The notes: generated from the letters alone by a model not told the origin. Counted from the stretch's first letter, positions 9,009 through 15,806 are shown. The stretch: DNA of 64,000 nucleotides from CAUYXS01 sp965248495 (GCA_965248495.1 CBDFJL010000003.1:2418001-2482000), one strand, 5' to 3'. Made by a program: numbers and translations.

Positions 9009-9024
9009 TTCTCCAGGGTGCGTC
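9009..9024. repeat. 16-bp direct repeat flanking the protease gene (partner 7009-7024)
   Basis: TTCTCCAGGGTGCGTC occurs at 7009-7024 and 9009-9024, exactly 2000 bases apart, and brackets the protease cassette plus the integrase remnant. In the left copy it is part of an imperfect hairpin (7015-7041). It may be a scar of cassette insertion. Confidence 0.55.
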
Positions 9025-9113
9025 TGCTCACTGGTGGCGCTGGCGCACTACCCCGAAAGGCTTGCAGAAACCCGCCTCGTTCATCCGGTTCAAGCCACGG
9101 CAGCTACACCACC

Positions 9114-9158
9114 TTGACATCGGCCATAACTGCACATATGATTCACCCTATAGGTGAA
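9114..9158 (+). promoter_or_regulatory. higBA promoter and operator
   Basis: A -35 TTGACA (9114-9119), 17-base spacer and -10 TATGAT (9137-9142) precede higB. An inverted repeat TTCACC/GGTGAA (9142-9158, 5-base centre) begins at the last base of the -10 and covers the likely transcription start. HigA-type antitoxins repress their own operon through such sites. Confidence 0.75.
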
Positions 9159-9167
9159 CTATTCTAT

Positions 9168-9467
9168 ATGGAAGTCAGCTTCGCCAACAACAGGCTGCTC
9201 CGCTGTTACGAGCAGTCCGGCCAGGCAGTCCGTCGGTGGGGCGAAGCGGTGGGCCGCAAGTACATCAGACGCGTGGAGCAAATCTACGCCGCGCCCACCT
9301 TCGACACGCTCCGGACCATACGGTCCCTACGCCTGCACCTGCTCAAAGGTACACGCCAGGGCCAGTACGCCATCGACCTGACTGGGCAATGGCGTCTCAT
9401 CATTACCCAAGGGCCAGCCGTGGACCAAGTGACGGTAAAGGAGGTCACGAACCACTATGGCGACTAG
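9168..9467 (+). CDS. higB: HigB-like RelE/ParE-family toxin
   Basis: 99 residues from the Met at 9168, the usual start for the family (MEVSFANNRLLRCYE); a Met at 9138 overlaps the promoter and is less likely. Family features are RSLRLHLLKGTRQGQYAIDL and WRLIITQ, with the ending VKEVTNHYGD. HigB toxins are ribosome-dependent mRNA endonucleases. It is followed with an 11-base overlap by the antitoxin gene, in the toxin-first order typical of higBA. It probably helps retain the prophage or acts on competing phages (inference). Confidence 0.85.
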   Translation: MEVSFANNRLLRCYEQSGQAVRRWGEAVGRKYIRRVEQIYAAPTFDTLRTIRSLRLHLLKGTRQGQYAIDLTGQWRLIITQGPAVDQVTVKEVTNHYGD

Positions 9468-10530
9468 CACTACGCGCAGCTTCTCTGACTTGCCCATCCC
9501 CCCAGGTGACGTCTTGGAGGAGGAACTGGAGGCGGTCGGCATGACGCAGAAGGAGCTTGCCATCCGGTTGGGCAGACCACCCCAGGTCGTGAATGAGATC
9601 GTCCGCGGCAAGAAGGCGATCACCCCAGGGACGGCGCTCGACCTGGAGAAGGTCTTAGGTATTCCTGCTGCGTTTTGGGTGAACCTTGAGGCGGGATACC
9701 GAATGACCCTGGCCCGCAACAAGGACCGCGTTGAACTTGCCGACCACGAAGACTGGCTCCAAGACTTCCCCGTTCGGGAGATGGAGAGACGGGAATGGAT
9801 CCCAACGGAGCGCAACAAGTCAGACAAGGTTCGGCGGCTGCTCGAGTTCTTCGGCGTCGCCTCCCTACCGGCTTACCAGGAGGCCGTGGGCTTCCGTATC
9901 ACCCCGGCGGCAGCTACCAAGATATCCCGGGGCGCGCTAGGGGCCTGGCTGAGGAAAGGGGAGCTCGACGCCAAGGACATGGAAACGGCCCCCTACGATG
10001 AGGGACGTTTCAGAGGAGCACTGGACAAAGCCCGTGGTATGACGCGGCAACCAGCGTCCGAGTTTCAAGAACCCCTACGGCAGATATGTGCAGACGCTGG
10101 GGTCGTGGTCCGCACTGTTCCGGAGCTGCCTAGGTCGGGGGCCAACGGTGCGACCCGCTGGCTGACGGACGACAAGGCGCTCATCCAGTTGAGCCTCCGG
10201 TACAAGTGGCAAGATGTCTTCTGGTTCACGTTCTTCCACGAGGCAGGTCATCTGCTCAAGCACAAGTCTCGGAGAATCATCGTCGAAGGCATCGACGGTG
10301 ACGGTGAGGACATAGAGCGGGAGGCAGACGAGTTCGCCGCGGACTTCCTAATCCCGCCGGACCGTTGGGAGGAGTTCACGAAGAACGGCTCCTACACCGA
10401 ATTCCCAGTGACTCGGTTTGCTGACCGCCTCGGTGTGGCGCCGGGCATCGTCGCGGGACGGCTCCATAAGGAAGGCCGCGTCCTATACAGCCGGCTGACG
10501 TCGTTGAAAGGGCGCTACGAATGGGTATAG
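9457..10530 (+). CDS. higA: HigA-like antitoxin: XRE helix-turn-helix fused to an ImmA/IrrE metallopeptidase domain
   Basis: 357 residues. The N-terminal ~80 residues are an XRE/HigA HTH (MTQKELAIRLGRPPQVVNEI, then GTALDLEKVLGIPAAFWVNLE). The C-terminal half has the zinc-protease motif FHEAGHLL (HExxH) near residue 257 and the following EREADEFAADFLIP. This two-domain form is a known antitoxin variant; the protease domain may let the antitoxin respond to a signal. Expected to neutralise HigB and to bind the operator at 9142-9158. Confidence 0.88.
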   Translation: MATSTTRSFSDLPIPPGDVLEEELEAVGMTQKELAIRLGRPPQVVNEIVRGKKAITPGTALDLEKVLGIPAAFWVNLEAGYRMTLARNKDRVELADHEDWLQDFPVREMERREWIPTERNKSDKVRRLLEFFGVASLPAYQEAVGFRITPAAATKISRGALGAWLRKGELDAKDMETAPYDEGRFRGALDKARGMTRQPASEFQEPLRQICADAGVVVRTVPELPRSGANGATRWLTDDKALIQLSLRYKWQDVFWFTFFHEAGHLLKHKSRRIIVEGIDGDGEDIEREADEFAADFLIPPDRWEEFTKNGSYTEFPVTRFADRLGVAPGIVAGRLHKEGRVLYSRLTSLKGRYEWV

Positions 10531-10596
10531 AAGGCAAGTCCTGCGGTAGGAACCCCCTCGGTAACTCCCTCACCGGCGCCCATCGCAATCGCCACA

Positions 10597-11133
10597 CTAA
10601 GGTGCCGGGGTGCCACTGAATCGCTCGATGGCCTCTGGCGACAATTCCAACCGAACTCTCCCGGGTGGCGTTTCCAACCGAACTCTCCCGGATGGCGTTG
10701 GAGTTGAGACTACGAATCTCCTAGTTGGGGTCGGCGCTGAGACTACGAATCTCCTAGTTGGGGTCGGCGCACTGACCGAGACGGCTTCTACCATCGGCTC
10801 TACCGAAGCGTCGTAGCCCGCGGGCTCAAGGCAGTACCGAACGATGTCACTCCTCGCGGACACAGCCAGCCCCGCGAGCCGATCCCACTCGGCTTCATAT
10901 CTATGAAACATGGTCTTGGCGTTCTGAGCGAGATCGCTCTCGATCGCCAGGCGCCGATCCAGCGCTGCCTCGCAGAGCAGCAGCGTCGTCGCGTCTGCGT
11001 GTCTGCGCTCGCCTGAGCCACACGCCGCGAGCAGCATCAGTAGAACCACGGACAGTAGAAATACGGCCGACCAACGCCGGTAGAAATCCCAACCTTTTGT
11101 CCGCCATATCACCGTTGCCATCAGCCACGCCAT
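10597..11133 (-). CDS. predicted lipoprotein with tandem C-terminal repeats
   Basis: 178 residues (a Met 4 codons in, at 11121, is an alternative start). A signal peptide ends in MLLAAC, then comes a helical Arg/Asp-rich domain with two cysteines. The C-terminal part has tandem repeats (SAPTPTRRFVV twice, then RVRLE-type units). The end RVRLELSPEAIERFSG is strikingly like the end of the 1478-residue virion protein (ARLELTPEAIARFSG). It is placed with the other lysogenic-conversion genes. Function unknown. Confidence 0.7.
   Translation of the reverse strand: MAWLMATVIWRTKGWDFYRRWSAVFLLSVVLLMLLAACGSGERRHADATTLLLCEAALDRRLAIESDLAQNAKTMFHRYEAEWDRLAGLAVSARSDIVRYCLEPAGYDASVEPMVEAVSVSAPTPTRRFVVSAPTPTRRFVVSTPTPSGRVRLETPPGRVRLELSPEAIERFSGTPAP
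10647..10770 (-). repeat. tandem DNA repeats (27-bp and 33-bp periods)
   Basis: Two ~27-bp units (10647-10699) and two nearly identical 33-bp units (from 10706 and 10739) encode the C-terminal repeats of the lipoprotein. The near identity of units suggests recent slippage or recombination. Confidence 0.85.
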
Positions 11134-11159
11134 CTGCGATAAGCGGTGGTGTCCAAGAA

Positions 11160-11202
11160 CTCAGGTGGGGAGCGCTGGAGTCGCACACTCCGGCGACCTG
11201 AG
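11160..11202. promoter_or_regulatory. nested inverted repeat upstream of the first immunity cassette
   Basis: CTCAGGT (11160-11166) pairs with ACCTGAG (11196-11202), enclosing a second stem GGAGT/ACTCC. No U-tract follows on either strand, so it is more likely an operator or RNA structure than a terminator. Its role is not known. Confidence 0.4.
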
Positions 11203-11268
11203 CCATGGTTATGGGGGCCATGCCCGGACAAATCTGGGGGGGACTCACCTTGGGTGCGGAGGTGCAGC

Positions 11269-11427
11269 ATGGCGATCACAGTCACTTTGGTTCTCGATCT
11301 CGACGATGAGGGCCTACCGCGGGAGATCAGCCTGTCGGGTTTTCCCGCCCAAGTACTAGCCGAGCAGTTGCGAGTAGCGAGGCTCTACCAAAGTCCCCCG
11401 CCCCCGCGACGTCCCACGCCTCCATAA
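11269..11427 (+). CDS. small protein of immunity cassette 1
   Basis: 52 residues with an excellent GGAGG site. Its N-terminus MAITVTLVLDLDDEGLP is repeated by the product at 12253 (MATTITLILDLDDESLP), while the remainder differs. Its 3' part overlaps the convergent repressor gene by 101 bases. No known domain is recognised. Being the conserved left border of both cassettes, it may be a real gene or a recombination boundary that happens to code. Confidence 0.55.
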   Translation: MAITVTLVLDLDDEGLPREISLSGFPAQVLAEQLRVARLYQSPPPPRRPTPP

Positions 11428-11737
11428 CCATCGCTTTATCTGGGTCCGGCTCGTCAGGCGCTATGCCTAAGAGCCAGTCGACCGACACCCTGTAGAGCTT
11501 CTGAACCTTCAGAAGATGCTCAACCTTGGGGATCGACTGCCCGTTCTCCCACCCGTTCACGGCGTTAGGCGAGATTCCGCAGGCAGCCGCAACGTTCTGC
11601 ACCGTTAGCCCACTGAGCTCCCGGGCACGGTGAAAGCGGCCGCCTATCAGGGCCCTGCGGTCCAAGTCCCGCCGCTCCCGCTCCTGGTTTTTCTGCTGGA
11701 CCAAGGTCACCGCTTCGGCTCGGCCTTTCGGTTTCAA
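11327..11737 (-). CDS. XRE-family repressor, immunity cassette 1
   Basis: 136 residues. A helix-turn-helix lies at about residues 40-90: LSGLTVQNVAAACGISPNAV, NGWENGQSIPKVEHLLKVQK. The short C-terminal part has no LexA-type self-cleaving peptidase. Divergent from the cro-like gene at 11858, giving the classic repressor/cro layout. Expected to bind operators in 11738-11857 and keep lytic genes off. The induction route is unclear without a peptidase domain. Confidence 0.85.
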   Translation of the reverse strand: MKPKGRAEAVTLVQQKNQERERRDLDRRALIGGRFHRARELSGLTVQNVAAACGISPNAVNGWENGQSIPKVEHLLKVQKLYRVSVDWLLGIAPDEPDPDKAMVMEAWDVAGAGDFGRASLLATARLVLGRENPTG

Positions 11738-11857
11738 CTGTCACGGTACCAACCGACGCTTGACAAGAAACCAAGTAATGCTTAGCATCCTACCGTGCAA
11801 TGCGGCATTACATTGCAAATACCCAAGTAACACTGGAAGCTCAGGAGTAAACCTGCT
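11738..11857. promoter_or_regulatory. switch region 1: divergent promoters and operator
   Basis: A rightward promoter has -35 TTGACA (11760-11765), 17 bases, and -10 TAGCAT (11783-11788). A perfect inverted repeat TGCAATG/CATTGCA lies at 11796-11802 and 11811-11817, just past the likely start point. AAGTAA is repeated at 11774 and 11824. The minus-strand promoter for the repressor should lie here too. Confidence 0.7.
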
Positions 11858-12055
11858 GTGGTTGAGACTCAAAAGGTCGAGGTATGGCTCAAGCAGAACG
11901 AGCGCACCCAGGCGTGGTTGGCCAGGAAGGTGGGCATCACTCCTCCCCACCTCAACGCATGGCTGCGAGGCCGACGCCCGATGTCCGAGAAGGTCATGGG
12001 GAACCTATCCGAGGTTATGCAGGACGACCAACCGGTCGTCCCGGCAACAACGTAG
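11858..12055 (+). CDS. Cro-like helix-turn-helix protein, cassette 1
   Basis: 65 residues, GTG start with an upstream AGGAG. Nearly the whole chain is an XRE fold: VWLKQNERTQAWLARKVGIT, PPHLNAWLRGRRPMSEKVM. It ends in VPATT, with the last bases already inside the 154-bp repeat shared with cassette 2. The first rightward gene opposite the repressor, so a Cro role is inferred from position and size. Confidence 0.8.
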   Translation: MVETQKVEVWLKQNERTQAWLARKVGITPPHLNAWLRGRRPMSEKVMGNLSEVMQDDQPVVPATT

Positions 12056-12195
12056 CGGTCGCCTGCCGTTGGCGCGGTAATCAGGCGCGGCCGTTAGCGG
12101 AGGAAGACATGGCAATGAGGAATGCGAAGAACGACGCGGACCGAGCCTTGGAGCAATCCATGGACGCCACAGCGGAGCTGGCGGATGTCATCGAG
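12042..12195 (+). repeat. 154-bp direct repeat, copy 1 (right border of cassette 1)
   Basis: The same sequence recurs at 13009-13162 (offset 967). It spans the last codons of the cro-like gene, a leader, and the first 29 codons of the MAMRNAKN gene. The near identity contrasts with the unrelated repressor/cro sequences between the copies. Confidence 0.92.
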
Positions 12196-12219
12196 GTCCT
12201 TCCACCTGGCGACGGATAA
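12109..12219 (+). CDS. truncated copy of the MAMRNAKN small protein
   Basis: 36 residues, site GGAGG 6 bases ahead. The first 29 residues equal those of the 60-residue product at 13076, then it runs into VLPPGDG and stops. This is the truncated left copy left where cassette 1 joins cassette 2. Confidence 0.6.
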   Translation: MAMRNAKNDADRALEQSMDATAELADVIEVLPPGDG

Positions 12220-12252
12220 CTCATAACCTCACCTTAGGTGCGAAGGTGCAGC

Positions 12253-12426
12253 ATGGCGACAACGATCACCTTGATCTTGGACCTAGACGACGAATCACTA
12301 CCAAAGGTAATCAGCCTCAGTCCTCGTCATAGCGCCGCAGTGCTTCCGCTGATCGAACTAGGGCTGCCTGGTCCCGGTCCCTCAAATCCCGAAATGCCGC
12401 CAGAAGGCGACGCTCGCGAGGGCTGA
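12253..12426 (+). CDS. small protein of immunity cassette 2
   Basis: 57 residues. It shares its upstream ~25 bases (ACCTTAGGTGCG and GGTGCAGCATGG) and its N-terminus with the 11269 product, then diverges. It overlaps the convergent repressor gene by 110 bases, as in cassette 1. Unknown function. Confidence 0.5.
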   Translation: MATTITLILDLDDESLPKVISLSPRHSAAVLPLIELGLPGPGPSNPEMPPEGDAREG

Positions 12427-12691
12427 GCGCCACCCGGCTGCTCTCTCGGCTCCCATATCCCGCGAGCCCTAGTACGTAGTCTGGTTCTTCCTCGGCGGCT
12501 CCGGCTAGCTTGGCTAGTGTTGGCGCCTTGGGTATCGAGCCGCGTTTGAGCGTGTCTAGGCCACCTGGAGACAGCCCCGCAGCTTCACACCACTGGCGGT
12601 AGCTGGCGAAGCGCCGGCCGGGGCCTACGTGCTCCTCAACCCACGCCTTCACAGCGGCGCGACCACTCTCGATGTCTGCTTGATCCACCAT
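12317..12691 (-). CDS. helix-turn-helix repressor, immunity cassette 2
   Basis: 124 residues from the Met at 12691. The HTH YRQWCEAAGLSPGGLDTLKR is followed by APTLAKLAGAAEEEPDYVLG. The C-terminal part RVALSPRERRLLAAFRDL is helical, with no peptidase domain. It is not similar in sequence to the cassette-1 repressor beyond the fold, so operator specificity should differ. Divergent from the gene at 12813. Confidence 0.8.
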   Translation of the reverse strand: MVDQADIESGRAAVKAWVEEHVGPGRRFASYRQWCEAAGLSPGGLDTLKRGSIPKAPTLAKLAGAAEEEPDYVLGLAGYGSRESSRVALSPRERRLLAAFRDLRDRDQAALVRSAEALRRYDED

Positions 12692-12812
12692 CGCTCGCCC
12701 GATTGTAAGGCGATTCCATGGAATTGCGTGCAAATGCTGTCAAAGAGGTTGCAAATGACAGCAAGGGCTGCTATCGTGCCGTCATCAGTCGATGGTATAA
12801 AGACAACCGTAA
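12692..12812. promoter_or_regulatory. switch region 2: promoter and operators
   Basis: A rightward promoter has -35 TTGCAA (12749-12754), 17 bases, and -10 TATCGT (12772-12777). Perfect inverted repeat TGCTGTCA/TGACAGCA (12735-12742, 12756-12763) flanks the -35. A palindrome ATTCCATGGAAT lies at 12713-12724. These sites differ from those in switch region 1. Confidence 0.7.
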
Positions 12813-13022
12813 ATGTCGACGGAGCTTGGATTGCAGCCAGCAGACCACCCCATCTTCAAGATGCACTCCATCTCGGAATTGGCCGACCTGACTTGGTACT
12901 CCGAGGTTTACCTGCTGGACCTCCGTTCAGGCAGCAAGCCCATCAATAAGACGTTCAGACGCAGAGCAGCGAAGGCCCTGGGTAAGTCCGAGGACCACCT
13001 GTTCACGTCGGCAACAACGTAG
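12813..13022 (+). CDS. Cro-like helix-turn-helix protein, cassette 2
   Basis: 69 residues. HTH: HSISELADLTWYSEVYLLDL, then RSGSKPINKTFRRRAAKALG. It ends TSATT, the final bases lying in the shared 154-bp repeat, just as the cassette-1 protein ends PATT. The fold matches but the sequence is otherwise unrelated to 11858-12055. Role inferred from divergent position. Confidence 0.75.
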   Translation: MSTELGLQPADHPIFKMHSISELADLTWYSEVYLLDLRSGSKPINKTFRRRAAKALGKSEDHLFTSATT

Positions 13023-13162
13023 CGGTCGCCTGCCGTTGGCGCGGTAATCAGGCGCGGCCGTTAGCGGAGGAAGACATGGCAATGAGGAATGCGAAGAACG
13101 ACGCGGACCGAGCCTTGGAGCAATCCATGGACGCCACAGCGGAGCTGGCGGATGTCATCGAG
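13009..13162 (+). repeat. 154-bp direct repeat, copy 2 (right border of cassette 2)
   Basis: Partner of 12042-12195. Here the MAMRNAKN gene continues past the repeat to its natural stop. Confidence 0.92.
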
Positions 13163-13258
13163 CGCGCCCAGGTGGTGCTGCTCAGGGCCCGGCAAACCAA
13201 TGGCGCCCTCGAAGGCGAGTCCCGCCGCATCGACGGCAAGGCCCCGGTGACGGCGTGA
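13076..13258 (+). CDS. small helical protein (MAMRNAKN family, full length)
   Basis: 60 residues with a strong GGAGG site. A predicted coiled helix runs KNDADRALEQSMDATAELAD and on to VIERAQVVLLRARQ. No known domain is recognised. It directly follows the cro-like gene, so it is the second gene of the rightward early transcript. A truncated copy exists at 12109. Confidence 0.6.
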   Translation: MAMRNAKNDADRALEQSMDATAELADVIERAQVVLLRARQTNGALEGESRRIDGKAPVTA

Positions 13259-13591
13259 CCACCAATTCCCTCGCTCACTCCGCGGCACACGCCACGCCCA
13301 TGGCGCATAGGGCAGACCCACGCCTATTGGGTCGAAATACTTGACGACGTAACGCACGAGCCGAGTTTTGTAGTGGGCCGTGCGGAACGGCGGTTCATCT
13401 ACCTTTCCAAGGATGCGAGCCCCCAGGAAAAGGATGCGGCTACCGAGCGCTCAAGGGGCGAAATGATGGCCAATGCCCGCCTCATCGCGGCCGCACCCGA
13501 CTTGTTCGGGGCGGCGAAAGCGCTGGCTGAACACAACGGCGCCGTCGAGTACGACAACCTCCGTGCCGCCATCGCCCAGGCCGAAGCATGA
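13255..13591 (+). CDS. phage protein of the HTPxPW...ANARLIAAAPDL type, possibly frameshifted near its start
   Basis: The frame ending at 13591 gives HTPRPWRIGQTHAYWVEILD and later MMANARLIAAAPDL, the signature ends of a common small phage protein of unknown function. No start codon precedes HTPRPW in that frame. A GTG at 13255 (GTGA overlap with the previous stop) starts MTTNSLAH in the neighbouring frame. A one-base change around 13270-13300 would join them. The only in-frame start otherwise is GTG 13373, giving 72 residues and losing the conserved N-terminus. Confidence 0.55.
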
Positions 13592-13887
13592 CCAGCGGCA
13601 CCCAGCAGCCCGACATCGCCAGGGCCATCAGCGCCTTGCAGGAGGCCGACGAGTGGGTGAGTCAGCAGCGCGACGAATTGGAGTCCTGGGCCCGCGCTCA
13701 AGGCGCCAAGCACCTGCCGCTGCAAATGTCGATACCCCAAGCGGCGTGGACATTGGACGTATCGGTGGACACCGTGCGCAAGTTGGCCGACGAGGACAAG
13801 TTGAAGCGAGTCGTGGTCACCAGCCACCTCCACCGCATCACGCGAGCGTCGGTGGTGGCATTCATCGAGCGCGGCGGCGGGGGCTAG
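13588..13887 (+). CDS. excisionase-type helix-turn-helix protein
   Basis: 99 residues, overlapping the previous gene by 4 bases (ATGA). The C-terminal half is a MerR/excisionase-like winged HTH: SIPQAAWTLDVSVDTVRKLA, DEDKLKRVVVTSHLHRITRA, SVVAFIE. It may be Xis for the integrase or a transcription regulator; position in the early operon fits either. Confidence 0.65.
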   Translation: MTSGTQQPDIARAISALQEADEWVSQQRDELESWARAQGAKHLPLQMSIPQAAWTLDVSVDTVRKLADEDKLKRVVVTSHLHRITRASVVAFIERGGGG

Positions 13888-13891
13888 GGCC

Positions 13892-14089
13892 ATGAGTCGC
13901 ACAACTTCGTTCAACGCTGCTGGGCGGATTCTCAATGCGAACCCAGAAGCCGAGGTATTCAGCCTTCGCTGCAACTGCGGCTGGGCAGTGGACGAAAACA
14001 GGCCCCACGTGATGAATCGCATCGAGTCGCATTTCGCCTGGCCCGATGCCAATTCGAGCGAGCACGTCGAGGTAGTGCCGGAGTCCTAG
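13892..14089 (+). CDS. small phage protein with Cys-x-Cys
   Basis: 65 residues. FSLRCNCGWAVDENRPHVMN and IESHFAW suggest a compact zinc-binding fold (CxC plus histidines). Unknown function. Confidence 0.55.
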   Translation: MSRTTSFNAAGRILNANPEAEVFSLRCNCGWAVDENRPHVMNRIESHFAWPDANSSEHVEVVPES

Positions 14090-14091
14090 CC

Positions 14092-14226
14092 ATGCCCGAA
14101 GTACTCCGAACAGCCCTGTGGGTAGCAACCGGCGCTACCGGCGCCTTGATGGCGCTCGCGCTAGGAACGCTGGCCCTGCACTGGCTCAAGCGACACCGCA
14201 ACTGGCGGCTATGGAGACGACGATGA
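14092..14226 (+). CDS. small single-pass membrane protein
   Basis: 44 residues. One membrane segment (ALWVATGATGALMALALGTL) is followed by a very basic tail ending WRLWRRR. Its stop overlaps the next start (ATGA). Unknown; tiny early membrane proteins in phages sometimes act in exclusion, but nothing specific shows this. Confidence 0.55.
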   Translation: MPEVLRTALWVATGATGALMALALGTLALHWLKRHRNWRLWRRR

Positions 14227-14435
14227 AAGTACACATACAGAGGGGGGCGGTTGTCCTTGTCGCCGAGAGTCTAGCGGAGCAAGTCGCACTTGATTCCATC
14301 CTCGGAGTGGAACCGGTTCTTATCGGCTCCACTGGGCACATCGACTACGAGATTAGGCAACACGGCGGAGTGTCTAGTGGGAACGAGGTGTCCATCCACC
14401 TAATGAGCGTCATTGAAGCCGAGGCCACCTCATGA
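14223..14435 (+). CDS. hypothetical small phage protein
   Basis: 70 residues, coupled by ATGA to the preceding gene. It begins MKVHIQRGAVVLVAESLAEQ, a pattern seen in small phage proteins that start with a beta strand and a helix. No motif assigned. Confidence 0.55.
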   Translation: MKVHIQRGAVVLVAESLAEQVALDSILGVEPVLIGSTGHIDYEIRQHGGVSSGNEVSIHLMSVIEAEATS

Positions 14436-14701
14436 CCCCCACCTGCACCCACTGCCCCGCGTCCTTCGACACGTTCCAGGAGGCCGACGCCCACTGGAAC
14501 GCCATGCACCGCCGCGTTGGCGAGCTGGGCCGCTGCGAGGACTGCGGCCTGGACCGCGACCAGGTGTTGCCCATGGCCCGCCTGGCCACATCGGCCGGAG
14601 CGAACCTCGACCGGCTCCTCAAGGACGCCATGGGAACACGCAACTGCGCCCCGTGCCGCGACGCCATCAGCGCCGCCGTCCGCCAGGAGGCTGCGGCGTG
14701 A
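14432..14701 (+). CDS. zinc-finger phage protein
   Basis: 89 residues, ATGA overlap with the preceding gene. A C2H2-type start TCTHCPASFDTFQEADAHW (with a following MH) is followed by a second CxxC pair (RCEDCGL) and a third (NCAPC), so two zinc sites are likely. Nucleic-acid binding is plausible but unproven. Confidence 0.6.
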   Translation: MTPTCTHCPASFDTFQEADAHWNAMHRRVGELGRCEDCGLDRDQVLPMARLATSAGANLDRLLKDAMGTRNCAPCRDAISAAVRQEAAA

Positions 14702-15018
14702 TTTTGTTCAAGCAAGAACACGTCGGGCTGATCTTGGAAGGGAGCAAGACGCAGACGCGCCGGCTATGGAAGCGACCGCGAGCCAGGGTCGGCAGCGTCC
14801 ACCAATGCCGGACCTCGTACTTTGCTGAGCCCTTCGCCCGCATCCGCATCCTGAACGTCCAACAGCAGCACCTCGGGGACATCACCGATGCCGACGCGCT
14901 GGCTGAGGGCGGGTACACCGTCAGTGACTACATCGATGTTTGGATGCGAATCAACGGCAACGGCTCATGGAATCCCGCTGAGGTGGTCACCGTCGTCGAC
15001 TTCGAGCTGGCCGCATGA
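14698..15018 (+). CDS. ASCH/PUA-like small protein
   Basis: 106 residues with a GTG start overlapping the previous stop (GTGA). VGLILEGSKTQTRRLWKRPR followed by RIRILNVQQQHLGDITDADA and EVVTVVDFEL resembles phage ASCH-domain proteins, which bind RNA or modified bases. Family assignment is by pattern only. Confidence 0.55.
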   Translation: MILFKQEHVGLILEGSKTQTRRLWKRPRARVGSVHQCRTSYFAEPFARIRILNVQQQHLGDITDADALAEGGYTVSDYIDVWMRINGNGSWNPAEVVTVVDFELAA

Positions 15019-15242
15019 GCGCGCACCTGAGCCCGAGGACGCAGGGCGTCTTGGACTTCCTGCGCCAGTACCGCGTCGAGTACGGCTACGCGCCCAGCCG
15101 CCGCGACATCGTAGCGGGCTGCGGACTCTCGTCCTCGTCCGTGGCGCACGGCCACATCCTGCGGCTCAGGAACGCTGGCTACTTGGGCTTCACCGAGGGC
15201 ATCGCGCGCTCGATCGTCTTGCTGGAACCGGAGGCGACGTAA
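15015..15242 (+). CDS. LexA N-terminal-like winged helix-turn-helix protein
   Basis: 75 residues. LSPRTQGVLDFLRQYRVEYG, APSRRDIVAGCGLSSSSVAH and a wing NAGYLGFTEG match the DNA-binding domain of LexA, but the peptidase domain is absent. It may regulate the early or late transcript. ATGA overlap with the previous gene. Confidence 0.75.
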   Translation: MSAHLSPRTQGVLDFLRQYRVEYGYAPSRRDIVAGCGLSSSSVAHGHILRLRNAGYLGFTEGIARSIVLLEPEAT

Positions 15243-15376
15243 TGGCTGACCGCAAGATTCCGATGGGCGCGACTGGCCGGCAACGGTTCCCTGGGCTGCC
15301 CACCAGCAGCACCCGTAAGAACCGCTCCGTGGCCCGCACTAGGCGCCGGAACAACAAGAAGGGGGTGACGGCATGA
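15242..15376 (+). CDS. small basic protein
   Basis: 44 residues, about one third Arg/Lys (TRKNRSVARTRRRNNKKG). Starts on the last base of the previous stop and ends overlapping the next start. It may bind nucleic acid; otherwise unknown. Confidence 0.5.
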   Translation: MADRKIPMGATGRQRFPGLPTSSTRKNRSVARTRRRNNKKGVTA

Positions 15377-15804
15377 CTACCGAAGTAATCACACTGAGTG
15401 AGATGACCGACGACGGCCTGGCTGCGCTGTGGCTCGTGAATGACGAGCAGCGCCGCGATGCCAAGGGCTACCTCGACACCATCGAGGCCGAGATGCTTGC
15501 ACGCCTGCGCGGCCGCGGGGCCAAGTCGCTCCCGGTGTCCAGCATCGATGTCGAGCTCAAGCCAGGCACGCCGACCTACGACAACGACCTGCTGGTCCCG
15601 TTCATCGAGGGCGAGTCGAAGTTGCCCGACGAGGACCTGGCCAAGGCGTACACGGCGCCCGAGTGGGTGCTGACGGAGCCCAAATGGCACGGCGGGCAGT
15701 TGAATCGCATCGAGAGCGCCTACGGGGGCGAGATCGCCGACCGCATCCAGCGTGCCCGCATCCCTGGCGCCGAGACGCTGCGGGTCAAGCCGAAGGAGGC
15801 GTAG
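15373..15804 (+). CDS. hypothetical phage protein
   Basis: 143 residues, ATGA-coupled. An N-terminal helix hairpin (DDGLAALWLVNDEQRRDAKG) is followed by a beta-rich part. Similar proteins that describe a host-nuclease-inhibitor-like or Gam-like layout exist in phages, but no diagnostic motif is present. Unknown. Confidence 0.6.
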   Translation: MTTEVITLSEMTDDGLAALWLVNDEQRRDAKGYLDTIEAEMLARLRGRGAKSLPVSSIDVELKPGTPTYDNDLLVPFIEGESKLPDEDLAKAYTAPEWVLTEPKWHGGQLNRIESAYGGEIADRIQRARIPGAETLRVKPKEA

Positions 15805-15806
15805 CC

